A DNA stretch of 64,000 nt from Pseudomonas quebecensis (lineage in GTDB: Bacteria; Pseudomonadota; Gammaproteobacteria; Pseudomonadales; Pseudomonadaceae): NCBI RefSeq assembly GCF_026410085.1, contig NZ_CP112866.1, positions 5,455,001 to 5,519,000 of the forward strand. Reading direction: 5' to 3'. A program made the position numbers and the translations under genes. Below the pieces are notes generated by a model that saw only the letters and a list, made by a program, of their open reading frames with translations, searched no databases and had not been told where the DNA came from. This document shows positions 23,992 through 36,539 of the stretch, piece after piece. Position 1 is the first letter of the stretch, and every line of letters starts with the position of its first letter.

Positions 23992-24372
23992 TTACTCGAT
24001 GACCAGAATCGCGTCCATCTCAACCTGCGCGCCCTTTGGCAGAGCTGCCACGCCGATGGCGGCGCGGGCTGGGTAAGGCTGTTCGAAGTACTTGCCCATG
24101 ATCTCGTTGACCTTGGCGAAGTGGCTCAGGTCGGTGAGAAAGATGTTCAGCTTGACGATGTCCTTGAACGAACCGCCGGCGGCCTCGGCCACGGACTTGA
24201 GGTTTTCGAAGACTTGCACGGTCTGGGCTTCGAAGCCTTCCACCAGTTCCATGGTCTTTGGGTCCAGTGGGATCTGGCCGGACATGTAGACGGTGTTGCC
24301 TGCCTTGATTGCCTGGGAGTAAGTACCGATGGCGGCCGGGGCTTTGTCGCTGGTGATAACAGTCTTGGTCAT
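23992..24372 (-). CDS. ridA: Reactive imine/enamine deaminase RidA
   Basis: RidA hydrolyses reactive 2-aminoacrylate and other imines released by PLP enzymes. The 126-residue protein has the YjgF/YER057c signature ([24 protein letters not shown]) and [19 protein letters not shown]. The latter holds the catalytic-type Arg (PARAA) shared by true RidA proteins, and Glu near the C-terminus (VEMDAI) is also present. The start was set at the ATG after AAGGAG (24380 region). A longer frame upstream has no ribosome site. It lies 40 nt after spoT, and a ridA-spoT link is common in gammaproteobacteria. Confidence 0.94.
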   Translation of the reverse strand: MTKTVITSDKAPAAIGTYSQAIKAGNTVYMSGQIPLDPKTMELVEGFEAQTVQVFENLKSVAEAAGGSFKDIVKLNIFLTDLSHFAKVNEIMGKYFEQPYPARAAIGVAALPKGAQVEMDAILVIE

Positions 24373-24412
24373 GAATGACTCCTTGTAATAGGCAGTGGCG
24401 GGGTATGACGCA

Positions 24413-26518
24413 CTAGGCACGCATGCGGGTGATGCGGATGACTCCCGTCAAGGCGCGCAGCTTCTTGATCACGCGGGCCAGGTGCACGCGATCGTGCACG
24501 CTGACCACCAGTTGGACCACGCTGATGCGACCATCGCGTTCGTCCATGCTGATCTTCTCGATGTTGCCGTCGGCCGCATTGACGCTGCTGGCCAGCAGAG
24601 CGATCAGGCCGCGCTGGTGTTCCAGCTCTACGCGCAGCTCGACATTGAACTCGCCGGTGACATCCTTGGCCCACGAGAGCTGGATGCATTTTTCCGGGTT
24701 GTGGCGGATTTCGGAGATGTTGCGGCAGTTGTCCAGGTGCACCACCATGCCTTTGCCGGCGGACAAGTGGCCGACGATCGGATCGCCCGGGATCGGTGTG
24801 CAGCATTTGGCGTAGCTGAGCACCAGGCCCTCGGTGCCGCGAATCGCCAGTGGGCCTTCCGGGCTTGGCAGTTGTTCGCCTTCGCCCAGCAGGCGGCGGG
24901 CGACCACATAGGCCATGCGGTTGCCCAGGCCGATGTCTTCGAGCAGGTCTTCGATGGTTTCCTGGCGATATTCGTGAAGCATCGCCTGCACGCGCTCCTG
25001 AGGAATTTTGTCCAGGGCGCTGTCGAAGCCGTTGAGCACCTTGTTCAGCAGGCGTTCGCCCAGGCTGATGGACTCGGAACGGCGCTGCAGTTTGAGAGCA
25101 TGGCGAATGTGTGTGCGGGCTTTGCCGGTGACCACGAAATTGAGCCATGCCGGATTCGGGCGGGCGCCCGGTGCGCTGACGATCTCTACGGTGGAGCCGC
25201 TTTGCAGCGGCTCCGACAGCGGGGCCAGGCGCCGGTTGATCCGACAGGCTATGCAGCTATTGCCCACATCGGTGTGCACCGCGTAGGCGAAATCGACCGC
25301 TGTGGAGCCCTTGGGCAGCTCCATGATCCGGCCTTTGGGCGTGAACACGTAGACCTCGTCCGGGAACAGGTCGATTTTCACGCTTTCGATAAATTCGAGG
25401 GAGTTGCCCGCGCGTTGCTGCATTTCCAGCACGCCTTTGACCCACTGGCGAGCACGGGCGTGGGTGCCCTTGGGCTGTTCGTCGCCACTGGATTTGTACA
25501 GCCAATGGGCGGCGATGCCGTTGTTGGCCATCTCTTCCATTTCCCGAGTGCGGATCTGGATCTCGATCGGCACGCCATGCATCCCGAACAGCGTGGTATG
25601 CAGCGACTGATAGCCGTTGGCTTTGGGAATGGCGATGTAGTCCTTGAAGCGGCCGGGCAGGGGCTTGTACAAATTATGTACAGCGCCGAGTACGCGGTAG
25701 CAGGTGTCCACCTTGTCGACGATGATCCGGAACGCATACACGTCCATGATTTCGTTAAAGGCCCGACGTTTGCCGCGCATCTTCTTATAGATGCCGTAGA
25801 TGTGCTTCTGTCGGCCACTGACCTCGCCTTCGATCTCGTCAATCGCCAGGCAATGGCTCAATGACTCTTCGATCTTGTTGACGATTTCCTTGCGGTTGCC
25901 CCGGGCGCGCTTGACCGCCTGGTAGATGCGCGCCGAACGCATCGGGTGCATCGCCTTGAAGCCGAGGTCTTCGAACTCGATGCGAATGGCGTGCATGCCC
26001 AGCCGGTTAGCGATGGGGGCGTAGATTTCCAGGGTTTCCTTGGCGATGCGCCGGCGTTTTTCGCCGGACAGCACTTCCAGCGTGCGCATGTTGTGCAGCC
26101 GGTCGGCCAGCTTGACCAGGATCACGCGGATATCGCGGGCCATGGCCATGGCCATCTTCTGGAAGTTTTCCGCCTGGGCTTCGGCCTTGGTCTCGAAGTT
26201 CATCTGGGTCAGTTTGCTGACCCCGTCGACCAGTTCGGCCACGGTTTCGCCGAACTGGGAGCTGAGCGCTTCCTTGGCGATACCGGTGTCTTCGATCACG
26301 TCATGCAGCATCGCGGCCATCAGGCTCTGATGGTCCATGTGCATGTCCGCAAGAATATTGGCCACCGCAAGAGGATGGGTGACATACGCCTCGCCGCTGC
26401 GACGGCGTTGGCCGTCGTGGGCTTGTTCGGCGTAGAAATACGCTCGGCGGACCAGATTGACCTGGTCTGGGCCGAGGTAGGCCGATAAGCGATCGGCGAG
26501 GGCGTCTATGCTCGGCAA
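24413..26518 (-). CDS. spoT: Bifunctional (p)ppGpp synthetase/hydrolase SpoT
   Basis: SpoT makes and destroys the starvation alarmone (p)ppGpp. The 701-residue protein has an intact HD hydrolase domain (LHDVIEDTG, about residues 71-79; [11 protein letters not shown]), a synthetase domain ([12 protein letters not shown]), a TGS domain ([22 protein letters not shown], about 390-450), and a C-terminal ACT domain ([14 protein letters not shown]). Intact hydrolase residues separate it from RelA. It lies between rpoZ and ridA in the standard gmk-rpoZ-spoT order. Confidence 0.97.
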   Translation of the reverse strand: MPSIDALADRLSAYLGPDQVNLVRRAYFYAEQAHDGQRRRSGEAYVTHPLAVANILADMHMDHQSLMAAMLHDVIEDTGIAKEALSSQFGETVAELVDGVSKLTQMNFETKAEAQAENFQKMAMAMARDIRVILVKLADRLHNMRTLEVLSGEKRRRIAKETLEIYAPIANRLGMHAIRIEFEDLGFKAMHPMRSARIYQAVKRARGNRKEIVNKIEESLSHCLAIDEIEGEVSGRQKHIYGIYKKMRGKRRAFNEIMDVYAFRIIVDKVDTCYRVLGAVHNLYKPLPGRFKDYIAIPKANGYQSLHTTLFGMHGVPIEIQIRTREMEEMANNGIAAHWLYKSSGDEQPKGTHARARQWVKGVLEMQQRAGNSLEFIESVKIDLFPDEVYVFTPKGRIMELPKGSTAVDFAYAVHTDVGNSCIACRINRRLAPLSEPLQSGSTVEIVSAPGARPNPAWLNFVVTGKARTHIRHALKLQRRSESISLGERLLNKVLNGFDSALDKIPQERVQAMLHEYRQETIEDLLEDIGLGNRMAYVVARRLLGEGEQLPSPEGPLAIRGTEGLVLSYAKCCTPIPGDPIVGHLSAGKGMVVHLDNCRNISEIRHNPEKCIQLSWAKDVTGEFNVELRVELEHQRGLIALLASSVNAADGNIEKISMDERDGRISVVQLVVSVHDRVHLARVIKKLRALTGVIRITRMRA

Positions 26519-26578
26519 AGTGTGAACTCCTGCCGATGGCTGTGACCCCGCGCCGTGCTACGTCGACCAGGCATAGGC

Positions 26579-26842
26579 TTAGACGGCCTCGTTGGACTCG
26601 TCCTCGAACGCTGCGAACAGCGGTTCGTCTTCAACGATTTCGGCATTGGCGATGAACTCGTAGCTCATCAGGCCTTCGGCGATTTCACGCAGGGCGACAA
26701 CGGTCGGCTTGTCGTTTTCCCACTGGACCAGGGGCTCTTTGCCGCCAGTGGCCAGTTGACGGGCACGCTTGGTAGAGAGCATGACCAGCTCAAAGCGGTT
26801 ATCCACGTGTTCTAGGCAGTCTTCAACGGTTACGCGGGCCAT
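26579..26842 (-). CDS. rpoZ: RNA polymerase omega subunit
   Basis: The omega subunit helps fold beta' and forms part of the ppGpp binding site on RNA polymerase. The 87-residue protein starts [29 protein letters not shown], the family's near-invariant core, and ends in an acidic tail. It is 60 nt upstream of spoT, an apt neighbour, and 167 nt downstream of gmk. That gap is large enough to hold a separate promoter. Confidence 0.97.
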   Translation of the reverse strand: MARVTVEDCLEHVDNRFELVMLSTKRARQLATGGKEPLVQWENDKPTVVALREIAEGLMSYEFIANAEIVEDEPLFAAFEDESNEAV

Positions 26843-27009
26843 GGTATTCCTCGGAGCGAATGCAAGATGCGCGCTGCCCGGTTGGGCGAGCGGACTGAGC
26901 AGTTTAAAAAATCACCAGCGTTTAGGGAAGCGCTGATTTTTCGCGGAAGCTCGCCAAACCGCTGCAAGCGCCAATGTAAAGCCCTTGCAGGGGTTTTGGG
27001 AAGCGTCAA

Positions 27010-28504
<1,495 letters not shown>

Positions 28505-28653
28505 GCGGGTACCTCGCGTTGCAGTCCCGCGATCACGGGCTGATGGGTAAATGAAGCAGGCAGGCTGCGAAGGCGCAGGATTGTAGCGCAGTGGGACGAA
28601 TGCGCCCAAACAAAGGGCGACGGGCCGAGCATTCGTAACTGAATTTTTAGAAG

Positions 28654-28682
28654 TGCCCCGAAGCGGTTCGCGGCTCTATAAT
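28654..28682 (+). promoter_or_regulatory. Probable sigma-70 promoter of rph
   Basis: A perfect -10 hexamer TATAAT (28677-28682) lies 36 nt upstream of the rph ATG. The -35 position 17 nt earlier (TGCCCC) is poor. The 214-nt yicC-rph divergent region holds nothing else I could resolve. Confidence 0.5.
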
Positions 28683-28718
28683 GCCCGGCAGTTTTCGTCC
28701 TCAGTACAGGTATCCCCT

Positions 28719-29441
28719 ATGAAACGTCCAAGTGGTCGCGTTGCCGATCAGCTCCGCTCGATCCGCATCACCCGCAACTACACCAAACACGCCGAGGGAT
28801 CCGTACTGGTCGAGTTTGGCGATACCAAGGTCATCTGCACCGTCAGCGTCGAAAATGGCGTGCCGCGTTTCCTCAAGGGCCAGGGCCAGGGCTGGTTGAC
28901 CGCCGAATACGGCATGTTGCCGCGCGCCACCGGCGAGCGTAACCAGCGTGAGGCCAGCCGAGGCAAGCAGGGCGGTCGTACCTTGGAAATCCAGCGCCTG
29001 ATCGGTCGCTCCCTGCGCGCCGCCCTGGATATGTCCAAGCTGGGCGACGTGACCCTGTATGTCGATTGCGACGTAATCCAGGCCGACGGCGGTACTCGCA
29101 CCGCGTCCATTACCGGCGCCATGGTGGCCCTGGTCGACGCCCTGAAAGTGATCAAGAAGCGTGGCGGCCTCAAGGCCGGCGATCCACTCAAACAGATGAT
29201 TGCCGCGGTGTCGGTTGGCATGTACCAGGGCGAGCCTGTGCTGGACCTGGATTACCTGGAAGACTCTGCCGCCGAAACCGACCTCAACGTGGTGATGACC
29301 AGCACCGGTGGTTTCATCGAAGTGCAGGGCACCGCTGAAGGCGCGCCATTCCAGCCGGCCGACCTGAACGCCATGCTGGCCTTGGCCCAGAAAGGCATGA
29401 GCGAAATTTTCGAACTGCAGAACGCCGCCCTGGCCGACTGA
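28719..29441 (+). CDS. rph: Ribonuclease PH
   Basis: RNase PH trims tRNA 3' ends by phosphorolysis. At 240 residues it is full length, with no frameshift of the kind known in E. coli K-12. Typical segments are [46 protein letters not shown]-type Arg residues in [17 protein letters not shown], and [19 protein letters not shown]. The ATG at 28719 follows the -10 element; a longer frame would begin upstream of it. Confidence 0.97.
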   Translation: MKRPSGRVADQLRSIRITRNYTKHAEGSVLVEFGDTKVICTVSVENGVPRFLKGQGQGWLTAEYGMLPRATGERNQREASRGKQGGRTLEIQRLIGRSLRAALDMSKLGDVTLYVDCDVIQADGGTRTASITGAMVALVDALKVIKKRGGLKAGDPLKQMIAAVSVGMYQGEPVLDLDYLEDSAAETDLNVVMTSTGGFIEVQGTAEGAPFQPADLNAMLALAQKGMSEIFELQNAALAD

Positions 29442-29463
29442 AGCCGCCTCAAGGAGAAGCGCC

Positions 29464-29832
29464 ATGAATGACAGCCAAATGCCGGTACCTACGCCTTCCT
29501 ACGAGGTTCGGCAGAGTGCAATGTTGTGCCACCTCGCGGCGTTCCTCGGGTTTGTGTTCCCTTTCGGCAGTGTCGTGGGGCCGCTGATCCTGTGGCAGAT
29601 GAAGAAGGAAGTGGACCCGTTCATCGACGATCAGGGGAAGGAAGCCTTGAACTTTCAGATCACCGTGGCTATCGCCTGGTTGGTCTGCATCGTGCTCGCG
29701 TTCGCCGTGATTGGGTTTTTCCTGATGATGGCCCTGGCGATTGCCACGGTGGTGCTGACCATCATCGGTGGCATCAAGGCCAACAACGGCATCGCTTATC
29801 GCTATCCGCTGACCTGGCGTCTGGTTAAATAA
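29464..29832 (+). CDS. DUF4870 membrane protein
   Basis: A 122-residue inner-membrane protein of the DUF4870 family. It has about three helices: LCHLAAFLGFVFPFGSVVGPLILW, ITVAIAWLVCIVLAFAVIGFFLMMALAIATVVLTIIGG (two helices), and a short C-terminal end. The family motif DPFIDDQGKEALNFQI lies between them. Function is unknown. It is 22 nt after rph with AAGGAG before the ATG, so it is probably co-transcribed with rph. Confidence 0.88.
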   Translation: MNDSQMPVPTPSYEVRQSAMLCHLAAFLGFVFPFGSVVGPLILWQMKKEVDPFIDDQGKEALNFQITVAIAWLVCIVLAFAVIGFFLMMALAIATVVLTIIGGIKANNGIAYRYPLTWRLVK

Positions 29833-29840
29833 TGACCGCC

Positions 29841-29876
29841 CACAAAAAAACCGACAGTGATGTCGGTTTTTTTGTG
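29841..29876. terminator. Bidirectional rho-independent terminator
   Basis: A perfect 16-bp inverted repeat (arms 29841-29856 and 29861-29876, loop GTGA). Its GC core is flanked by A7 on one side and T7 on the other, so it can end both the rph-DUF4870 transcript and the convergent crc transcript. Confidence 0.93.
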
Positions 29877-29890
29877 CCTGGAAAAAGACC

Positions 29891-30670
29891 TTAGATGGTC
29901 AGTGTCCAGTCGTAGTCCACGATCAACGGCGCATGCTGCGAGAAACGCGGCTGGCGCGGCAAGCGCGCGCTGCGAACGAACCGGCGCAGGCCTGGGGTCA
30001 GCAGCTGGTAGTCGAAACGCCAGCCCAGGTTGAGCATTTCGGCCTGTTCGTTGTCCGGCCACCAGCTGTACTGGTCGCCTTCACGGCTGACTTCGCGCAG
30101 GGCATCGACATAACCCATGTTGCCGACAATCTCGTCCATCCAGGCCCGTTCCGGCGCCAGGAAGCCTGGAGATTGCTGGCTGTCGCGCCAATTCTTGATA
30201 TCCAGCTTCTGTTGCGCCACGTACAGCGAGCCACAATAAATGTACTCGCGACGTTTGCGCCGCTGCTTATCCAGGTAACGGGCGAAATCGTCCATTAGCT
30301 TGAATTTCTGGTTCAAGTCTTCATCGCCGTTCTGCCCTGATGGAAGCAGCAAGGTCGCGATGCTGACCTTGTCGAAATCGGCTTGCAGGTAGCGCCCGTA
30401 GCGGTCGGCTGTCTCGAAGCCGAGGCCGCTGATGACCGCCTTGGGTTGCAACCGCGAGTACAAAGCCACGCCACCTTGAGTGGGCACTTCGGCATCGCAG
30501 GCATAAAGGAAGTAGCCATCCAATTGGAAGGCTGGGTCGTCCAGTTCAAAGGCGGAGGCGCGGGTATCCTGCAGGCAGATGACGTCGGCATTCTGGGCTT
30601 GCAGCCAACTGAGCAAACCACGCTCGACTGCAGCCTGAATACCATTAACGTTCACACTGATGATCCGCAT
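29891..30670 (-). CDS. crc: Catabolite repression control protein Crc
   Basis: Crc works with Hfq to block translation of mRNAs for less-preferred carbon sources in Pseudomonas. The 259-residue protein has the exonuclease III/AP-endonuclease fold. It matches Crc rather than a nuclease: the metal-binding Glu of the LQE-T motif is Asp35 here (ICLQDTRAS), which agrees with the lack of nuclease activity known for Crc. Typical Crc stretches are RKRREYIYCGSLYVAQQK and SQHAPLIVDYDW. The ATG at 30670 was chosen because a longer frame runs into the promoter region. Its place divergent from pyrE is the standard Pseudomonas order. Confidence 0.96.
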   Translation of the reverse strand: MRIISVNVNGIQAAVERGLLSWLQAQNADVICLQDTRASAFELDDPAFQLDGYFLYACDAEVPTQGGVALYSRLQPKAVISGLGFETADRYGRYLQADFDKVSIATLLLPSGQNGDEDLNQKFKLMDDFARYLDKQRRKRREYIYCGSLYVAQQKLDIKNWRDSQQSPGFLAPERAWMDEIVGNMGYVDALREVSREGDQYSWWPDNEQAEMLNLGWRFDYQLLTPGLRRFVRSARLPRQPRFSQHAPLIVDYDWTLTI

Positions 30671-30691
30671 AAATGGCCCCAAAAATCGCGT

Positions 30692-30708
30692 GCGTGTATG
30701 ATACACGC
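30692..30708. promoter_or_regulatory. Perfect palindrome over the divergent crc/pyrE promoters
   Basis: GCGTGTATGATACACGC has 8-nt arms around one central base, in the 82-nt crc-pyrE gap. It holds -10-like hexamers for both directions (TATGAT on plus, TATCAT on minus). A protein bound here would hit both promoters. No regulator is known to me for this site. Confidence 0.5.
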
Positions 30709-30752
30709 CGTCTACCTAATTAGCTAAATCCGTGGTATCTGAGGCTTTTTTC

Positions 30753-31400
30753 ATGCAGGCGTATCAACGCGATTTCATTCGTTTTGCCATCGATCGCGGG
30801 GTTTTGCGCTTCGGTGAGTTCACCCTCAAGTCCGGGCGCACCAGCCCGTACTTCTTCAATGCCGGCTTGTTCAACTCCGGTTCCGCCCTGGCGCAGCTGG
30901 GTCGTTTCTACGCGGCGGCCATCGTTGAAAGCGGTATTGCCTTCGACGTGCTGTTTGGCCCTGCCTACAAAGGCATCCCTTTGGCTGCCGCTACGGCCGT
31001 GGCCCTGGCCGAGCATCATGGGCGCGATTTGCCGTGGTGCTTCAACCGCAAGGAAGCCAAGGCCCATGGCGAGGGCGGCAGCCTGGTAGGCGCGCCACTG
31101 ACCGGTGATGTGCTGATCATCGACGACGTGATCACTGCCGGCACGGCGATCCGTGAAGTGATGCAGATCATCGCGTCCCAGGAAGGCGCCAAGGCCGCCG
31201 GTGTGCTGATCGCACTGAACCGCCAGGAGCGCGGCAACGGTGAATTGTCGGCGATCCAGGAAGTGGAGCGCGATTTCGGCATTCCAGTGGTAAGCATCGT
31301 GTCGCTGAACCAGGTGTTGCAGTTCCTGGAAGATGATCCGCAGCTTAAGCAGCACTTGCCTGCTGTTCGTGCATACCGCGAGCAGTTCGGCGTCCAGTAA
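30753..31400 (+). CDS. pyrE: Orotate phosphoribosyltransferase
   Basis: PyrE joins orotate to PRPP to make OMP in pyrimidine synthesis. The 215-residue protein has [31 protein letters not shown], and the PRPP loop [16 protein letters not shown]. The start is ATG 30753 ([13 protein letters not shown]), with GAGG 9 nt upstream. Three conserved segments and length match the gammaproteobacterial enzyme. Confidence 0.97.
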   Translation: MQAYQRDFIRFAIDRGVLRFGEFTLKSGRTSPYFFNAGLFNSGSALAQLGRFYAAAIVESGIAFDVLFGPAYKGIPLAAATAVALAEHHGRDLPWCFNRKEAKAHGEGGSLVGAPLTGDVLIIDDVITAGTAIREVMQIIASQEGAKAAGVLIALNRQERGNGELSAIQEVERDFGIPVVSIVSLNQVLQFLEDDPQLKQHLPAVRAYREQFGVQ

Positions 31401-31414
31401 TCGCCGAACCATAA

Positions 31415-31449
31415 AAAAGCCCCGCTCAATCAGGTTGAGCGGGGCTTTT
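31415..31449. terminator. Bidirectional terminator between pyrE and argB
   Basis: A perfect 15-bp inverted repeat (31415-31429 with 31435-31449, loop TCAGG). It has a CCCCGCTCAA core bounded by A-run and T-run, and serves both convergent genes. Confidence 0.93.
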
Positions 31450-31462
31450 CGTTGTCAGCGGT

Positions 31463-32368
<906 letters not shown>

Positions 32369-32386
32369 TCAGGGCTCCGGTAAAAA

Positions 32387-33784
32387 TCAGAACGGTAATT
32401 GGAGATCAGGGGCAACACGTTTCAACTGGGCGTGGAACACGTCCTTGATGCGCTGCAACTCAGCCTCGGTATCCGCCTCGAAACGCAGCACCAGCACCGG
32501 TGTGGTGTTGGAGGCGCGAACCAGGCCCCAGCCTTTGGCGTAATCGACTCGCACACCATCAATGGACGTCAGGTTGGCGCCTTCACCCCATTGCGCATCG
32601 TGCAGAGCGTCAATGATGCTGAATTTGCTCTCCTCGGTCACATGGATATTGATCTCTGGCGTGGAAATATCGTTCGGGAAGGTCTGAAACAGCTCTTCGG
32701 CGGTGGATTTTTCCTTGCTGAGGATTTCCAGCAGGCGCGCGGCGCTGTAAATGCCGTCGTCAAAGCCGAACCAGCGTTCCTTGAAGAACACGTGGCCGCT
32801 CATTTCGCCGGCGAGCAGGGCGCCGGTTTCCTTCATTTTCTTTTTGATCAACGAGTGACCGGTCTTCCACATGAGCGGGCGACCGCCATATTCCTTGATC
32901 AGCGGCGTAAGACGGCGGGTGCACTTCACGTCGAAGATGATCTCGGCGTTGGGGTTGCGCTTGACCACGTCGCGGGCGAACAGCATCAGCAGGCGGTCGG
33001 CGAACACGTTTACGCCGGTGTTGGTCACCACGCCCACACGATCGCCATCGCCGTCGAAGGCCAGGCCGACGTCAGCGCCGGTTTCCTTGACCTTGGCGAT
33101 CAGGTCCACCAGGTTTTCAGGTTTGCCCGGGTCCGGGTGGTGATTGGGGAAGTTGCCGTCCACGTCGCAGAACAGCGGGACGACCTCGCAGTTCAGGGCT
33201 TCGAGCAATTGCGGGGCGATCACACCGGCCGCGCCGTTGCCGCAGTCCACCACCACCTTCAGGCGGCGCTCCAGTTTGACGTCGCCGGTGATTTCATCGG
33301 AGTAGCGCTGCAGGATGTCGACCTTGGTGATGCTGCCCTGACCGCTGGTCAGGTCATTGGTTTTAAGGCGTGTGTGCAGGGCCTGGATCTGTTCATTGGC
33401 CAGGGTGTCGCCGGCAATGACAATCTTGAAGCCGTTGTAGTCCGACGGGTTGTGGCTGCCAGTGAGCATTACGCCGGACTTGCCGGCCAGGACGTTTGCC
33501 GCGTAGTACAGCGCCGGTGTCGGCACCAGGCCCACATCGCTGACATGGCAGCCGCTGTCGGCCAAGCCCTGGATGAGTTGCTCCACCAGCTCCGGACCGG
33601 ACAAGCGCCCATCGCGGCCGACGCAGACATTGGGCTCGCCTTGGGCCAGACTTTGGGCACCGATGGCGCGGCCAATCCAGTAAGCGGTTTCGGCGGTCAG
33701 GGTTTTGGGTACGACGCCGCGAATATCGTAGGCGCGAAAAATGCTGTCTGGGAACGTCGGGGCTACACGGGCTGCGGTACTCAT
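32387..33784 (-). CDS. algC: Phosphomannomutase/phosphoglucomutase AlgC
   Basis: AlgC interconverts hexose-1- and hexose-6-phosphates and feeds alginate, LPS and, in some strains, Psl and rhamnolipid synthesis. The 465-residue protein has the phosphoserine loop VMLTGSHNPSDYNG (Ser110), the metal site LAFDGDGDRVG, the sugar loop GEMSGHVFF, and the C-terminal phosphate loop VRASNTTPVLVLRFE. ATG 33784 was chosen; the upstream extension is not conserved. The 267 nt between algC and the dut stop should carry its promoter. I saw no convincing AlgR or sigma-54 site. Confidence 0.96.
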   Translation of the reverse strand: MSTAARVAPTFPDSIFRAYDIRGVVPKTLTAETAYWIGRAIGAQSLAQGEPNVCVGRDGRLSGPELVEQLIQGLADSGCHVSDVGLVPTPALYYAANVLAGKSGVMLTGSHNPSDYNGFKIVIAGDTLANEQIQALHTRLKTNDLTSGQGSITKVDILQRYSDEITGDVKLERRLKVVVDCGNGAAGVIAPQLLEALNCEVVPLFCDVDGNFPNHHPDPGKPENLVDLIAKVKETGADVGLAFDGDGDRVGVVTNTGVNVFADRLLMLFARDVVKRNPNAEIIFDVKCTRRLTPLIKEYGGRPLMWKTGHSLIKKKMKETGALLAGEMSGHVFFKERWFGFDDGIYSAARLLEILSKEKSTAEELFQTFPNDISTPEINIHVTEESKFSIIDALHDAQWGEGANLTSIDGVRVDYAKGWGLVRASNTTPVLVLRFEADTEAELQRIKDVFHAQLKRVAPDLQLPF

Positions 33785-34051
33785 CGCGGGGGGAAACTCC
33801 ATCTGAAGGGGGGGCAAGGCTGGCCTAATTTGGGGTGGCCGGCAGGCTCAAGCTGAAGGGTATGACGGCGTTTTCGGCAGAGAGTTCGTGGTGCAAAAAT
33901 GCCATCGCCGCTCGCCCATCGTTGCCGTATCCGCATAATGCTTTGATTTTAATGGAGAAATATTGCCATTTAACTTCACGCATTCTTCGTCCTGAATGAC
34001 CTTGCCAGGGGCGTTAAGCCGGACGTCAGTGTCCGGCCCGATTCAGCTTAG

Positions 34052-34507
34052 TCAGTGGCTGCCGGAATGCCCAAAACCGCCCGCACCGCGTTGGGTTTCG
34101 TCGAATTCCTCTACCAGTTCGAAGTGCGCCTGCACCACCGGCACCAGCACCAGTTGGGCAATGCGCTCGCCGACGGCGATGTTGAAGGCGGTTTGCCCAC
34201 GGTTCCAGCACGACACCATCAGCTCGCCCTGATAGTCCGAATCGATCAGGCCCACCAGGTTGCCCAGCACGATGCCGTGCTTATGGCCCAGGCCGGAACG
34301 CGGCAGGATCAGTGCCGCCAGGCCCGGATCGCCCACGTAGATCGACAGGCCGGTGGGGATCAGCAGGGTCTGGCCCGGTTCAAGCACGGTGTCTTGCTTG
34401 AGCATGGCGCGCAGGTCCAGGCCGGCGGAGCCTGGTGTGGCGTAGGCCGGCAATGGGAAGTCGGTACCGAGGCGGGGGTCGAGGATCTTGGCTTGCAAAG
34501 CGTGCAT
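34052..34507 (-). CDS. dut: dUTP pyrophosphatase
   Basis: Dut cleaves dUTP to dUMP, keeping uracil out of DNA and supplying dTMP synthesis. The 151-residue trimeric-type protein has all five motifs, including [34 protein letters not shown] II/III, QLVLVPV, and the C-terminal arm [10 protein letters not shown]. The ATG lies 5 nt after the coaBC stop, so the two are one operon. A longer frame would run into coaBC. Confidence 0.97.
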   Translation of the reverse strand: MHALQAKILDPRLGTDFPLPAYATPGSAGLDLRAMLKQDTVLEPGQTLLIPTGLSIYVGDPGLAALILPRSGLGHKHGIVLGNLVGLIDSDYQGELMVSCWNRGQTAFNIAVGERIAQLVLVPVVQAHFELVEEFDETQRGAGGFGHSGSH

Positions 34508-34512
34508 GGAAA

Positions 34513-35721
34513 TTAAACCTGGTTCAGCCGTTGGGCGATAAAAGAGATCAGTTGGCGGGCAATCTTGCCCTTGCTGGTCTGGGCGAAAAGGGTGGCGTGC
34601 AGCTCGCGGTCGATCACGCTGCAAGCGTTTTCCTCGCTGTTGAAGCCGATGCTCGGGTTGGCGACATCATTGGCAACGATCAAGTCGAGGTTTTTGTCTT
34701 TCAGCTTGCGCGCGGCATAGTCCAGCAGGTTTTCGGTCTCGGCGGCAAAGCCGACACTGAACGGGCGGTCCGGGCGTGTGGCGATGGTGGCCAGAATGTC
34801 CGGGTTGCGCACCATTTGCAGGAGCAGGCCATCGCCGCTGGTAGGGTCTTTCTTGAGTTTTTGCGGGGCGACGACTTCTGGACGGTAGTCCGCAACCGCT
34901 GCCGAGGCGATGAACAGGTCACATGGAATGGCCGCTTCGCAGGCCGCCAGCATGTCGCGGGCGCTGACCACATCAATGCGCGTCACGCGATCCGGCGTCG
35001 GCAAATGCACCGGGCCAGTGATGAGCGTGACACGTGCGCCTGCCTCAACCGCTGCTTCGGCCAGGGCAAACCCCATTTTCCCTGAGCTATGGTTGGTGAT
35101 GTAGCGCACCGGGTCGATGTTTTCCTGGGTCGGGCCTGCGGTAATCAGCACGTGCTTACCGGTGAGGGCCAGGTGTTGGAAACACTCGGCGGCACACAGG
35201 GCCAAGTCGGTGGCTTCGAGCATGCGGCCCATGCCCACGTCACCGCAGGCCTGGCTGCCGGAGGCCGGGCCGAACACCTTCAGGCCACGGCTTTGCAGGA
35301 GTTGAGTGTTGGCCTGGGTTGCCGGGTCGCGCCACATTGCCTGGTTCATGGCCGGAGCGATGGCAACGGTGGCGTCGGTGGCCAGTACCAGAGTGGTGAG
35401 CAGATCGTCGGCGATACCTTGGGCCAGGCGCGCGATCAGGTCGGCGGTGGCCGGGGCGATCAACACCAGGTCGGCCCATTTGGCCAGCTCGATATGGCCC
35501 ATGGCGGCTTCGGCGGCGGGGTCGAGCAGGTCCAGGTGAACCGGGTGGCCGGACAGGGCCTGCATGGTCAGCGGGGTGATGAACTCACTGCCGCCGCGGG
35601 TCATGACCACGCGCACTTCGGCGCCTTGGTCGAGAAGCCTGCGAACCAACTCTGCGCTCTTGTAAGCGGCAATGCCGCCGCCGACGCCGAGAACGATGCG
35701 TTTCCGATACAGACGCTGCAT
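34513..35721 (-). CDS. coaBC: Bifunctional phosphopantothenate-cysteine ligase/decarboxylase CoaBC
   Basis: CoaBC (Dfp) makes 4'-phosphopantetheine in coenzyme A synthesis. The 402-residue protein has the FMN-binding CoaC half at the N-terminus ([32 protein letters not shown] with the active Cys) and the CoaB half at the C-terminus ([32 protein letters not shown]). It is the first gene of coaBC-dut, divergent from radC, the usual order in gammaproteobacteria. Confidence 0.97.
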   Translation of the reverse strand: MQRLYRKRIVLGVGGGIAAYKSAELVRRLLDQGAEVRVVMTRGGSEFITPLTMQALSGHPVHLDLLDPAAEAAMGHIELAKWADLVLIAPATADLIARLAQGIADDLLTTLVLATDATVAIAPAMNQAMWRDPATQANTQLLQSRGLKVFGPASGSQACGDVGMGRMLEATDLALCAAECFQHLALTGKHVLITAGPTQENIDPVRYITNHSSGKMGFALAEAAVEAGARVTLITGPVHLPTPDRVTRIDVVSARDMLAACEAAIPCDLFIASAAVADYRPEVVAPQKLKKDPTSGDGLLLQMVRNPDILATIATRPDRPFSVGFAAETENLLDYAARKLKDKNLDLIVANDVANPSIGFNSEENACSVIDRELHATLFAQTSKGKIARQLISFIAQRLNQV

Positions 35722-35733
35722 TGGTTTGCCTTT

Positions 35734-35759
35734 CCAGTTCAGTGAAGCCAGTTCAGTGA
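35734..35759. repeat. Short tandem repeat upstream of coaBC
   Basis: Two exact copies of the 12-mer CCAGTTCAGTGA, 2 nt apart (period 14), begin 12 nt upstream of the coaBC start in the divergent coaBC-radC gap. This would be within the coaBC 5' leader or its promoter. Confidence 0.6.
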
Positions 35760-35864
35760 CGCCTGCGATGCCCCCTCCCCAGGTGAAATCGCAGGCAAAA
35801 AAGAGGGCCTACGATAACACAGCGACCGCCACGCAACAGCGGCGCACATGCACAGGGAGGTGGG

Positions 35865-36539
35865 ATGAGTATTCGCGATTGGCCGGCGGCAGAGCGACCA
35901 CGGGAGAAACTTTTGGAATGGGGCGCAGCGAGTCTGTCGGACGCCGAACTGCTGGCGATTTTTCTGCGCACGGGGGTGGCGGGGCGCAGCGCTGTGGACC
36001 TTGCGCGCCATTTGTTGGCGCAGTTCGGCGGCCTGCGCCCGTTGCTCGAGGCCAGCCAGGCGCTGTTCAACCAGCAATTGGGGCTGGGGCCGGCGAAGTA
36101 TGCGCAACTGCAGGCCGTGCTGGAAATGTCCCGGCGGCACATGGCCGAACGGCTGCGCCATGACTCGGTGCTGGAAAGTCCGGTAGCGGTGCGCGACTAC
36201 CTCAAGGCGCTGTTACGGCATGAGCCCCACGAGATATTCGGTTGCCTGTTCCTCGACTCGCGGCATCGGGTGCTGGGTTTCGAGGCGCTGTCCGAAGGCA
36301 CCATCGATGCGGCGGTGGTTTATCCACGGCAAGTGGTCAAGCGCGCCTTGGCCTATAACGCGGCGGCGCTGATCCTGTGTCACAACCATCCTTCCGGCAG
36401 CCTTGAACCCAGCGCGGCTGATCGAAAATTGACCAAGCTGCTGCAAAAGGCTCTGGAAGTCGTGGATGTGCGGGTGCTGGACCACATCATCGTCGGGGAT
36501 GGCGACCCGCTGTCGATGGCCGAGTATGGATGGATGTGA
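35865..36539 (+). CDS. radC: RadC-family JAB/MPN protein
   Basis: RadC proteins carry a JAMM metal-binding domain. The old role in DNA repair is doubtful, and the substrate is unknown. The 224-residue protein has an N-terminal UPF0758 helical region (RERL-type [26 protein letters not shown]) and the JAMM motif [17 protein letters not shown] near residues 170-186. ATG 35865 ([17 protein letters not shown]) is the expected start. Confidence 0.93.
   Translation: MSIRDWPAAERPREKLLEWGAASLSDAELLAIFLRTGVAGRSAVDLARHLLAQFGGLRPLLEASQALFNQQLGLGPAKYAQLQAVLEMSRRHMAERLRHDSVLESPVAVRDYLKALLRHEPHEIFGCLFLDSRHRVLGFEALSEGTIDAAVVYPRQVVKRALAYNAAALILCHNHPSGSLEPSAADRKLTKLLQKALEVVDVRVLDHIIVGDGDPLSMAEYGWM

Noticed and set aside
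33880..33920. Sigma-54-like sequence TGGCATTTTTGC upstream of algC
   Set aside because: GG and GC are 9 nt apart rather than the 12 needed, so it does not fit the -24/-12 spacing.
34018..34037. Stem GCCGGAC/GTCCGGC after dut as a terminator
   Set aside because: The stem is only 7 bp and no T-tract follows on the dut strand, so it was not listed as a feature.
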